From: Cunninghamia lanceolata
Lineage: Eukaryota > Streptophyta > Pinopsida > Cupressales > Cupressaceae
Assembly: GCA_027924645.1 (NCBI GenBank)
Contig: BSBN01000213.1
Location: forward strand, 33,730,501-33,794,500
Reading direction: 5' to 3'
DNA length: 64,000 nt
The notes under the pieces were generated by a model. That model had not been told where the DNA came from, did not search any database, and was given only the letters and a program-made list of their open reading frames with translations. Positions 32,513 to 43,243 of the stretch are shown piece after piece (positions within the stretch are counted from its first letter, which is position 1; every line of letters begins with the position of its first letter). A program made the translations under genes and the position numbers.

Positions 32513-34741
32513 TTACCTTTTTTAGTAGATTTTTATGGCTCATGCCTTGCTCTTTTCCTTTCTTTTCCTTTCTTATTCTGATTTTCTTGATGAATGAGAT
32601 ATTCATGATGAAATGGGATACTTTTCATCATTATAGATTTCTCTTTCTTATTGTGATTGTATGTAGTTTGTTCCTTTTGCGTATCTTGTGTATTTTGGTT
32701 ATCTACTGATCCTTGAAGGGATAATGGAGGAGGAACCTCAACATAGACACCTTTTCCTCATGGATGAAGTGGAACTTCGCATTCAGGCCAATCCTCTTTT
32801 TCCACCTTTTCTAGTTCTACTAGCCTAACTATTTCATCATGTTTGAAAAATTCAACTTCAGGCTCTGTTTCATTTTGTTGTTCCACCATGTTGTTGATGT
32901 TGTGCTTAGGAAAAGGATTTGTGAAGATCTCTATATTATGATTTAGAGGAGCAACTGACTTATTTCCATTGTCATTCACACTAGTCACCTATATTATGTT
33001 AGAATCGATGAGGTACTCTTGAATTTCATGTTTAAGACACATACATCTTTTAGTGTCATGTCCTGCCAAGTGGTAATACTAGAAAAAGGCATTAGGATCA
33101 AATGAAGGTCCTTTCATCTTGTTACTATATATTGGAAGAGCAGGAGGAAGCTTTAAAAGATTGTTGGTTACTGCTTGAATCATTATTGAATGAAGAGAAT
33201 CTGATAATGGAGTGAATTGTCTCTATTGTTGTTTGAATTTGAATGGAGTCCGATTTGAAATAGCTGCCACTTGTAATTGAAAGTTGTTCGACTGTTGCCC
33301 ATTAATCTTGATGAAACTCTTGTTATGCTTCTTGAATGATTGTTGAGATGTTCCAGCTTTAGAATGACCAATCGAAGTCGATGAGTTATGATTCTCATAC
33401 TGACTAGTTGAAAGTTGGTAATCACAGAGAGTTGTGCATAGATGTTAAAAAGAACTACACTTCATCAACAATGTTTTGTCACGTATGTTTGGTTTTAGAT
33501 TTGTAATGAATGCTTTTTGAACATCTTCATTTGTTATCAGATATTGTATTTGTGCAAAGAAATCTTGATACCGACTAATGAATTCTGTTAATTTCTCTTT
33601 CAGACCTTGTTTACAATGAACCAAGTCAATCAATGAGACAGGAGGTCCAATGTTTGCTTGGAAATGTTGCAAGAATTGATCAACTAACTGTGAGAATGAA
33701 TGTATTGAATTAGGAGGTAAAGAGAAAAACCATTCCAAATCTGTATCTTTAAGAGATCATGGAAAGAGTTTTGCTAACAATGCCTCGTCAAAGAAGAAAT
33801 CACTACACATTGCTGTGAATGCTGCCACATGATTGTTAGGATCACCTTTGCCACTGTACTTTTTAAAGCGGGGAGTCTCAAATTTGTCAGGCATTTGAGC
33901 TCTTAAGATTGTATAGGATAAAGGACTGCGAGCATGGTATGTTGGTATATTGGGTTGAGATGAAGCAGTGGTCATATTCGCTACTTTTTGCTGCAAGGAT
34001 GTCATACTTTGCAAAAGTTGGTTTAGGATTGCATCACTAGGTGATGTGGTTTGCGTATTGGATACCATGTTATTAAATGGTGCAATATTGGAATTGAGAG
34101 GTGGTTGAGAATAGTTATTCATGTGTATGGATACACGAGGTGGTAAATTTTGGTAATTGTAGTTTATGGATTTTTAATTGTTTGCATTAGATGTTCCCAT
34201 GTTAGTGGTAGCATTGCCACAAGCTTGTGTAGAGGTGGTGAGAATTGTTTATGTATAAGTAGATACTCCTGTAGTCGGTGGGTGCCGATACTTGTGTACC
34301 ATTCTGTTTTAGTGATGACACATTACTTATGATATTTCCGCAGTTAGCTTCTGATATAATGTTGTTATCCACTATATGAGCTATTCCATAGATTACATCA
34401 ACACCTTCTTATCCTTCTTGCAATAATCCTCATATACCTTCAACAACAGGTATTGCTTCTTGAGCTAGATGTTCTTTTCCCATAAATTCTTGAAAATTAG
34501 CTAGTTCTTTTTCTAGGTTCTTGATTTGAGCTTTAGGTACATGTGAAACTATGTAAATTATGTCCTTAGAGTCATGAAGTGTTTGTTCTTTTGACATATT
34601 GGCATTAGTGACATTTTGCAAAGATGTTGATTCACCTTTCGTAAAGTAGTTGTGTAATGGATTTTCCAATGTTTGCATATCGTTGCTATTGAAAGCACTA
34701 GAACCCAACAATTTACAACTTCTTCTTACCAAGGTGTTCAT
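32513..34741 (-). pseudogene. gag: Element C Gag-like protein, decayed
   Basis: Read on the minus strand from the ATG at 34741. The N-terminal linker (to 34430) is followed, after a frame change, by the Gag core. That core has FKKYSGKGDPNNHVAAF (about 33870-33825), then WFFSLPPNSIHSFSQLVDQF and a helix-rich stretch to 33445, the pattern of plant Ty3/gypsy Gag (Retrotrans_gag). The zinc-knuckle-like YHLAGHDTKRC (about 33080-33045; first Cys replaced) follows in another frame. The Lys-rich tail ends at 32513. In-frame stops include TGA (CGA context, about 33754), TAG and TAA (CAG/CAA contexts). No protease or RT follows, so C is non-autonomous by structure and now also dead as a gag donor. Confidence 0.75.
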
Positions 34742-35140
34742 GTTAGGGCAGTGGGTTATACAACTCATGCAAAGTTTTATAAAACTCAATGCACTAACCA
34801 AGGATATGATCAATAAGATTATGAATATTAATGTAGTTATGTTTGTTGAAATACACAATGTGTAATTGCAAAAGTATGAATTTTCAAATCAAGGATATGA
34901 AATAATGCAAGATTACCATGCCAAATCAGATTTGATGAATATTTAATGCAACCAATATGATCATGCAAGAGAATTTTTGAAACCCTAATGTAAAATTTTA
35001 CCAAAATGCAAGCTTTTTAAGGCCTAAATATACACTTTTTTCCAAATTATGCAAGATTTTCAAATTAATGTTGATAAAGATGCAATAAATCAATGCAATA
35101 TTTGATTTAAACAATCAGTAAGATGCAAATGCTCAAAGCT
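34742..35140 (-). other. Element C leader
   Basis: AT-rich noncoding leader with many ATGCAA words in plus orientation (TTGCAT on the transcribed sense). The same composition is seen in the D leader. Confidence 0.5.
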
Positions 35141-35155
35141 ATGGGTTCACCAAAA
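35141..35155 (-). promoter_or_regulatory. Primer binding site of element C
   Basis: The minus strand reads TTTTGGTGAACCCAT directly beside the right LTR; the same PBS core as element D. Confidence 0.8.
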
Positions 35156-36409
35156 TGTTTTGTATGAAAAAGGTGAATGATGACAACTAGGATGCACACT
35201 AGATCAAACCCTTTTCCATATAACATTCAAGGACAGGACTGAGCCAAATCACTACCAAATGAAGGTGGACTCAGCTACAGGTCTTGTGCTTAGGTATACT
35301 ATAGAGGAATCATATTTAATTCAATGTTTCTATCAAACCCTAGGTTACCAATGAATGAAACCCTAGTTTAAAAATGATCAACTTATAACAGAAGATGTAC
35401 AACAACAATCTAAAAACCAATTGCACAGGGATGATTAGGAAGATGATAGCACTTGTCTCCTAGAAGCATAGGTGTCAGAGAACTATTTTGGGACCACCCA
35501 AGTCCTGATTGGAAGAATCTGTTGGAATTGTCAACTAGAAAGATGTTGCAGATGTTGCCCTGATGCCAGATCTAGAGTCTATAAGGGTAGGAAGACTAGG
35601 GTGCCACCACCCAAGTCCTGGATAGAGGAATATTTTGTAACTATTGTCAGATCCTGAAACCCTGATCTTCACTCAGTATTCTTGTATCTTCATATTCTCT
35701 AGATCTCACTCCTATAACTTGCACACAAGAAGATAAGAAGGGGTTTGGGGGTTATGGTGTTTAGGGACTTGCCTCAGTCAAATCTTGGGATAGCATTCAA
35801 TCTTCCCAACACCATTGTTTGAAAGAGAGTGCATGCCCTCATGGGGGCAGAGACTGAAAATAAAGATAATGATGATGAATAACAATGATATCACCTATGT
35901 GATGAACCCTTAGAATGATGAAGATCCTTCAACTCCTAAGGTGGATAGATGATAGATTCATGCTTGCAAAACACACACAATAAAAACACACAAATCTGCT
36001 CTAGAATCACAATGAATGCTCTTGCTTTCTTTCCTTCAATATCATAAGTTAGCTATCTCTATCGTGCTTACAAATGAACTAAAACACACACTTATATATG
36101 CTTTCCTACTCACAATCATGAAAATAAACCAAAAGAGCCGAAAAAGAGAAACCTTTTGAAAGGTCCCAGGTAGACATACACTTGATTTTTCCCCGACCAA
36201 TCAAGAGGGACTTGGGTGGTGGCACCCAAGTCTTTGGGCTTCTTTTGGGTCCGGGATAAGATAAAATATGGGCCCCTTATTCCCAATTTACATTGGTGTC
36301 AGGAAATTTTGTATCAGGATGAACATTTAGCATGAATAATGTAAGAACAGAGACCTAGGAGCTAAACAAGGAGGTAAAAAGACATGTGAACACTTTTTAC
36401 TCCATAACA
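35156..36409 (-). repeat. Element C 5' LTR (right copy)
   Basis: This LTR has TG at 35156 and CA at 36409 (plus orientation). TATA-like 'catatataag' (minus) is at 36091-36100. It is homologous to 29185-30444. Confidence 0.87.
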
Positions 36410-36414
36410 GATAT
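36410..36414. repeat. Target-site duplication of element C, right copy (GATAT)
   Basis: It matches GATGT at 29180-29184 at four of five positions; the difference is a G/A transition. Confidence 0.7.
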
Positions 36415-36512
36415 AAAACATAAGGATGCATATTCATGAATTTGTAAAAAATTTCAAAATCTTTGATGTATGCATGTAAAGATACCACAGAGGAACAACT
36501 AGAAGAAGCCAT
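36415..36512 (-). pseudogene. Element D ORF, N-terminal piece
   Basis: The ATG at 36512 starts a Ser-rich N-terminus (MASSSCSSVVSLHAYIK) that is open to the C insertion point and in phase with 29124-29184 and 11771 downwards. It is chosen as the start because it is the first ATG after the leader and the frame runs on into the D coding region. Confidence 0.65.
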
Positions 36513-37530
36513 GATGAGATAAATTGTCTATTGTATGCAAATATGATATGGAACAGCGATGTGCAATCATATCTATGCATTAATCAAGTACCACCAATAT
36601 GAAAATGAGATTGCAAATAGAGACCTATAAGTGCAAGAGAAGCGGGGTCTTCCAACAATTGTGATATTCTTGGTAACCACAACAACAACTAAGTCTTGCA
36701 AATGTAGGATGTGTAGTATGTGCAAAAGAAGTGCCTAAATAATGTATCCACTTAAATTCAACAATGATTTACAACACTTTTCTTTGATAAGGATGCATCA
36801 AAATGCAAGACTAGCTAGGGTTTTACCATCAAACCCTAGATCTCAAAATGCTCACTCCTAGACCAACATTTTTCGAATGCAAACCTTATTTTGAACACAA
36901 ATGAATTTTATGAAATGATATAGAATGAAAGATCAAATTTGAAATGTGTACAACAACAGCAAAATCTGAAACAAGATTTTAATTACAAACCCTAGGTTTT
37001 GAATGACTAGATTCTTGAAAAATGTAACTTTTTTTAACAAAACCCTAGAAAACGAGAGCTTCAAATGCAAGATGAAACACCATAAAATGATTATCTACTA
37101 TAATTCCAATCAGATCTGATGCAAAAATCAGAGATTTAAATCTTTCTATGATTATCTACAACAAATGCAATGAAGACAACATACAAATATGCCTCTTTCT
37201 AAGCCTAAAATGCTTAATTTTTTCACTTTTTTCAATGAAAATATACAAAGATATCCTAGAATAGAGAGGATGATAAGGTATTGCAAATTAAATCCTTTTA
37301 ATCAATACAATAATGCAACAAGATCTGCAACAACATGCCAGTCTACAAACCCTAGGTTGAAGATTAGCTAGATTTTCCAAAAATGCAAGGTTTTTTCAAA
37401 CCCTAACAATGAAAGCATGCAAAATTAAGCTATATAACTATGAAAAATGATGAATGGATGAAATATAATCAGATATAAGGAAGAAAATAGCTCAGATCTG
37501 ATGCAAGAAGGATGACAAAGTGCAAGAAAT
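36513..37530 (-). other. Element D leader
   Basis: About 1 kb, noncoding. Two related blocks (36950-37130 and 37310-37500) share 'acaaaccctaggtt', 'agctagatt', 'aaccctag' and ATGCAA-rich text, suggesting an internal duplication of about 360 bp period. Confidence 0.55.
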
Positions 37531-37546
37531 GACGGGTTCACCAAAA
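37531..37546 (-). promoter_or_regulatory. Primer binding site of element D
   Basis: The minus strand reads TTTTGGTGAACCCGTC immediately beside the LTR. Confidence 0.82.
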
Positions 37547-38748
37547 TGTAGAGTAGAAAAGAGAGACTAGCTCAAAAGATCAAACTAGGTCAAACCCTCT
37601 TCTACAAAACATTCGGGGTGCAAAATGAGCTTGGATTCTACCTTAGAAGGAGAGCCAAACTGTAGGGTTTTTTTCCTTTTGTTGTATAGAGAAGCAATTA
37701 ACAAAATCCAATCAATCAAGCTAGAGTCAAGGCATGAAACCCTAGTTAACAAATATTTGAGTACAACAGACTGTTAGAACCTGAAACCCAGTAACCAAAT
37801 GGACAATAGTGATCAGTAAAAAATTTAGAACCTAATTCTAGATGTCAGAATGCCTAGGAAAAGGGTGCTTGGGTGTCCTGGTCCTAAATTAGGGTTTCCA
37901 AAAACTAATTCTTCTATCGGGTCTGTAACAACAACCTTAGTCTTCTTCCCAGAGATCACCTTCTGAAACCTGTTCATCTAACCTGTACACACAAAAAGAG
38001 GAAAAATTTTTGGTGCTATTTAGGAGCTTTCCTTGATCAAGCCCCATAAATGGTGTTTCCACCTCCACAATAGAAAAGATGATTGATAAAGAGTGCATGC
38101 CCTAAGAGGGCAGAGGAAAATCTGAAGTAGAATGGAATGCTAACACAAAGCATTAATGAAAGAAGTCACCATGAGGATGGAAACCCTTGTTTGATTATAG
38201 ACAACATCACAACTTGACTCAAGAAGTTGGTGTAGCATCCATGATCTTCACAAGACCTGCAATATGTTAGTTCCACAACAATAATCCACAAGAGAGAGTT
38301 GTAGAGAGCATGAGAGAGAAAGAGAGAAAGTGCAAGAAAGCCAAGATTTTGCTAGAGAGAGTTTAATGTTCAAATGAATGACTTAACTTACTTTTATATG
38401 CATTCCCGTTGCTTTCTAGATAATTAAACCACATAAGGCTGACATTAGGAATGTTTTAAGGGGCCTAAGCCGACAAGGCCACAATTTAGGACAGAGCTAA
38501 AGGAGGGCCTAGGGTTCTTGGGTGCCCTGGTCATTCAGCCACATAATCCCTGAAAGATGGCACTTAAAGTGTGCTTAGCCCTGCCTTATGATTCTTTTCT
38601 AGGTTTCGTGCATCGAGATCAAGAACTACATGCTTAATGCTAAAAAAGGTGCTAAAATAGGTCCTAATTAACAAGGGTGAATATTTGAGGCCCATCTAGG
38701 AGCTAAACTAAGGGTAAAATGATGGTGTATACATTTTATGACAATACA
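37547..38748 (-). repeat. Element D 5' LTR, 1202 bp
   Basis: It starts TGTAGAG and ends ATACA in plus orientation. TATA-like 'catataaaag' (minus) is at 38391-38401. Its right 230 bp match 345-577. The right end also resembles the C LTR end ('aggagctaaac', 'ggtaaaa'), so C and D are related families. Confidence 0.85.
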
Positions 38749-38759
38749 ATATCTAACCC

Positions 38760-41151
38760 TCTTAACATAAGTCCAATGCTATCTATTAGGGTTAAACATA
38801 AACATGTTAAGAACTCTCATTGCTTCCAAGGGCAATATCTGGTCTAATACAAACCATTGCATACATTAGTATTCCAACAACACTAACATAAGACACATTA
38901 TACATATCCTCAAAATCCTCATCCAACTTAGGACACATATCTAATGAAATCTTAGTGCCAACATGTAAAAGAATACTCAACAGTTTACAATTGTGCATAA
39001 CAAACTACCATAAAATAGTGTCAACATACTTACTTTGACTGAGCCAAATATTTCTGTGAACTCAATCCTTGTTGATTTTCATTCCCAAAATAATTTTTTT
39101 TCCCCTAGATCCTTCATATAAAATACACCAGAAAGCTAATTTTTAAGCTCCCTAATCATCGCCTTGCTATTACCAATTAACATGTCACAACATAGAAGAC
39201 AATAATTAAAATTTGATCATAAATACATGCAATGTAAGCACTGTGGTATTCTTTAGTTATAACAAAACCCAACTTCAATGTAAAATAATCAAACTTCTGA
39301 TACCACATCTAAGGTGATTGTTTCAAACCATGCAATGACTATTTTAACTTGCAAACCAAAGTTTCTTTTCCTTTGCCATAAATCCATCTGGCTGTCACAC
39401 ACATATTTATTCTTCATTATCTTCTTGCAAGAAATAAATGTTAACATATATTTTCTCTACGAAATCACATACCGATAGAAAATAGGAATCTAATTGAAGT
39501 CAATTTAGCAAAAAGATAGAAAATTTCACCAAATTCAACCCCCTCTCTAGGAGTAGTCCTTAGCCACCAGTTTGGCTTTATACCTCTCTAACTTACCATT
39601 TGCTCTGAATTTATTCTTAAACACTCACTTGTATCCAATGGGATTCCTTCCCTCAAACAAACTCACAAGATCCCAAGTGTCAGACTTGTCCAAGGCAATC
39701 ATCTCCTCCTATATGGCCTCTATCCAAGAATCATACTCCTCCAAAGAGATAGCTCCCCTAAAAGATCTAGTTTCATTATCAGTACATGATAAAGTAAATA
39801 CACAATGGAAAAATTTTGGGCTATACCTATCAATTGGATTCTAGTGTCTCATGGATCATCTCAAGGGTGGAGTAAGGGACTTTTCCTATTCCTCTACATG
39901 CTCACCTTGCTTAGAACTCACTTGATTCCTCTTCTTATTATCCATCATTTTGTTCTTCAACATGTGCATCTTCTTGCTTATCAACCTTAGTCTCAAAATG
40001 CATTATTTTATTTCCTTCTTTTTCCTTTGGCTATCCTAGATCAAAAAATACTCTCTTCCCTAAAAATCACATCCTTAGAATAAACCATTCTCAAGGTTAG
40101 AGCATTCCAAAGATTATAACACTTTACATTCTTATTGTAACCAACAAAGATGAATTTTTTAGCCTTATGATCCAACTTAGATTTCTTTTCTCTAGGCACA
40201 TGAAAAAAATAGTCATAACCAAATACCCTTAAATGTGAAATAGAGGGTTTCTTACATGTCTACACCTCATAAGGAGTCTTATTAGCAAGATTTAAATAAG
40301 GAGATTTTTTAATCAAGTAGTAGGCAATACTCACAACATTTTTCCAAAAGCACTGATCTAACTATGTACCCTAAATCATACTTCTGGCTCTTTCCTTTAA
40401 GGTTTAGTTCATCTTTTCTACAACCCCATTCTAATGTGTGGGTGTAAGGAGTAGTCTTATGTCACTATACCTACTTGTCTACAAAAATATCAAATTTGTT
40501 AGAGCAATATTTACCTCCATTATCATATCTCAACACCTTTATCTTCCTATATAGTTATTTCTCAACCAAAACCTTAAAATCCTTAAACTTAGAGAAAACT
40601 TTAGATTTAGATCTAAGAAAATAACCTAGGTGTATTTTGAGTAATCATTGATAAATGAAACATAATAACATGATTTACCAATAGAATTCACATCCATTGG
40701 ACCAAACACATCTAAGTGAATAACTTCTAAAACATAATTTTCTCTAGTACTTCCTATAAGAAAATAAAATCTATTCTACTTTCCAAACACACAATGCTCA
40801 TAGAAATCAAACTAATCAGAATAAGAGCAAAAATATTAACCATATTTTTATTAATAATGGTCTAAAGACCTTTTGTACCAATGTGGACCAAATGTTGGTA
40901 CGACAACATATGTATACATTTTTAGAAGTGCCAACTATATTGGAAAAATTACAAAATGTAAAGGCATCAAGCCTAAATAGAGTCCCACATAATGAGCCTC
41001 TCGTGACCACCAAATTTCCTCTCACCAACTTACAACTAGACTTATCAAATGTTACATTCACTCTAGAATCATTAAACTTAGACACATAAAGAAGATTTCT
41101 CACAAGTCCTAGAATATGCAAAACATCACAACCTGCAACTAGACTTATCAA
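38760..41151 (-). pseudogene. pol: Copia pol remnant: gag-pre-integrase, integrase and RT
   Basis: At 41151-40820 (minus) the frame gives VRNLLYVSKFND and GTLFRLDAFTF, the gag-pre-integrase pattern. The integrase region (40800-39900) is too decayed to trace its catalytic residues. RT follows: about 39730-39560 gives SDTWDLVSLFEG, then YK*VFKNKFRANGKLERYK (canonical W mutated to stop), further left GKETLVCKLK*SLHGLKQSP, a degenerate YVDD region, and at 38870-38810 VGILMYAMVCIRPDIA. D cut the element right after this last motif, so RNase H is absent. Many stops fit C-to-T changes (TGG to TAG, CAG to TAG). Confidence 0.82.
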
Positions 41152-41399
41152 ATGTCACATGCACTCTAGAATCATTCAATATAGATATAGAAAGAATATT
41201 TCTCACAAGTCCTAGAATATGCAAAACACCATTGGGATTTTTCACTCTCCCACCACTTAAACATAATTATACCATTCCCTTACCAACAATTGGATGTGGA
41301 TTGTTGTCACCAAGGAAAACCTCTTCTCTATCATAAGCTTGGTAAGATGAGAACCACTCCTTGCAGGGAATCATATGGTAGGAGCAATTTGAAGCAATG

Positions 41400-42530
41400 G
41401 GTCAATAATCATCACTATCGATGATAGTAGAAATGAATATAGCATCTTCATCAACATCATGTTATGATCCTAATATTCTTTATTCCTAAGTATAATAAGG
41501 ATAAGCACTTGTGGCATGCTTAACCTTAATAGTTTTATTTATTAGTTTTAATTATTCCTTAAGTTGACTTAATTAGGATGAAGGGGAGTGTCCCTACATA
41601 GTTATGAATATAAATAAGGAAGAGAAAGACTCTCCCAAACCATCATAACTTTAAATATTGAATTCATATAGAAATTTTTTATTGAAGGTCACCCCCTTGA
41701 AGTGGTTTGCTATTTTCTATATTTATTTCCAAGAAATATCATAAAAATCATCAGAGGATTTCTTAATGGAGGAATGAGTAGGTTATCTTCTTGTTTTTTA
41801 ATTCCTTCTTTATGTGTCCATACTTCACATATTTCCAACACTTCACTCTTCTCTTCCTAGGGTTTTGGACCATCCTTTAGATTTAGATCTATCAAGTTCA
41901 ATTTCTTTTGTTCCCCTTTAGACCCACCTTTTTTCTCGGGCCTTCTCAAACATGTAATGTATCTTTCAAGCCCTCATCCATGGATTTTATCCTTATATCT
42001 TCACTAAGAAATGTAGAAACAAGGGAATCTAATTTTGGATAAGTCATAGAACCACTTAGAGCAATGATTAGATTCTCCTAAGATTTAAGTAAAGAATAAA
42101 GCAATAAAATACACTTATCCTCCTCATCTAGCTTAACATCAATAGAACCTTGCTAGCTCAAAATCAAATTAAAAGCATTCAGATTCTAAAAAAAGCCTCT
42201 CTCTTTTATTTTCAAATATAGCTTATTAACAAGACTCTTTATTTGATAGATATCATTTACCCTTTTCCACAGACTATGTGCAGTAGCCTCTTCTAAGACA
42301 CCCAAGAGGATGGAATTTGTAAGATGCAACTAAATGGTTCCCCATACCTTTTTATCCAAATTTGTAAATTCTTCATTAAACATACTTGAAGGCTTTCCTT
42401 TGCAAAAACTTTCCATTGATCCATTCATTGCAAGAGATCCTCCATTTTCAACTTCCACAACTCTTACCTAAAACCATTGAACTTCTCAATTTTTGACTAA
42501 GATGTGCTAGCCACGACTTCTACCATAATG
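41400..42530 (-). pseudogene. gag: Copia gag remnant
   Basis: From about 42530 (minus) the text starts MVEVVASTS and then SKIEKFNGF.ELWKLKMEDLL, the well-known opening of plant Copia Gag. Further on are RSKSK-type basic residues (about 41900) and a lost CCHC knuckle. Stops and frame changes are frequent. Confidence 0.8.
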
Positions 42531-42630
42531 AATATGTAAAACCCACTAAAAAAAAATACTCCCATTAAAACAAAAAACTCACAACACTTCTAGAAAGGTA
42601 TGCCTCTATGATCAAATTGATACAAAATAT

Positions 42631-43243
42631 TGAGTAATAGGTGAACAAATATAGTAATAGTATATTAATCAAATGTACAAATTTGATTTAGATCATGTGA
42701 TATTTACATTTGAAATAGAACTTGAAGAATCATGCATGAATTTTAAAAAATAAATTAAAACCAAGAAGCACATATAATTTTAAAACACATAATATTGGTT
42801 GTACATGGAGAAATCCTTTTAGGGAAATACTCTAGCATCAAAGGGAGGAAAAGTTTGTATTAATCCAATAGAAGTATTACATTAATACATCCAACTTTCT
42901 CCCTTCAATTTGATATCATTCCAATATTGTGACACTATTCAACAGAGAAAAGACTCATAATACAACTATCTAAGGCATTTGTTTTATAGAGAACCAGAGA
43001 GGAAAAACTAAGGATAGTTTCCTAAAACTAAAACTACCAAAACCCATGGTATGACAAAAATCAAATGCTCCCCTATGACCAATCAATCAATGTTTCATGA
43101 TAATAAACATAACTAACAACATCTTTGACCCCATGTGAAGAGCAGGCAAACATTCCTAGTGCCCCAAAATGGAGTACCCAACTAATGTGGACCCCACTCG
43201 TCATAAAAAGATGCTCCACTCACTCTCTCCTAGTGGAAAGGAA
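42631..43243 (-). repeat. Copia 5' LTR, approximate
   Basis: This is the noncoding stretch right of the gag start. A degenerate PBS is visible at about 42613-42631 (minus TTTGTATCAATTTGATC, compare the usual TGGTATCAGAGC). No second copy is present in the window, so the limits rest on the PBS and on the neighbouring chromovirus LTR. Confidence 0.5.

Larger units (their letters stand above)
29185..36409 (-). mobile_element. Element C: gag-only LTR retrotransposon related to D
   Basis: LTRs lie at 29185-30444 and 35156-36409, flanked by GATGT (29180-29184) and GATAT (36410-36414). The PBS (TTTTGGTGAACCCAT, minus) is beside the right LTR and the PPT (TAAAGTGGGGGCTAAA, minus) beside the left. 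Both signals are shared with D. The internal region encodes a decayed Gag with a zinc-knuckle-like motif and no pol. The LTRs differ at many more sites than those of A, B or E, so C is older. Confidence 0.88.
345..38748 (-). mobile_element. Element D: non-autonomous Ty3/gypsy-like LTR retrotransposon carrying nested insertions
   Basis: The right (5') LTR is 37547-38748 and a truncated left (3') LTR is about 345-577. The two share the block running from 'cataatccctgaaag' to the LTR end. Next to the right LTR is a PBS reading TTTTGGTGAACCCGTC on the minus strand; next to the left LTR is a PPT reading TAAAGTGGGGGCTAAA. The internal part encodes a Gag/protease-like ORF but I see no RT, RNase H or integrase. 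D contains A (with B inside it), C and the plus-strand G/ORF block. The right flank is Copia RT, so D inserted in that element; the right target duplication would be ATATC, and its left partner is lost. Confidence 0.8.
38749..43243 (-). mobile_element. Decayed Ty1/copia element, 3' end removed by insertion of D
   Basis: Minus-strand remnants run in the order LTR (about 42631-43243), PBS-like, gag (42530 downwards), gag-pre-integrase (41151-40820), integrase traces, RT (39850-38760). The right edge is set by the chromovirus LTR at 43244 and the left edge by the D LTR at 38748. Heavy stop and frameshift load shows that it is the oldest layer of the left stack. Confidence 0.82.

Noticed and set aside
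39572..41089. Plus-strand frames at 39572-39990 and 40883-41089
   Set aside because: Antisense shadows of the Copia RT and gag-pre-integrase, whose minus-strand motifs are clear.
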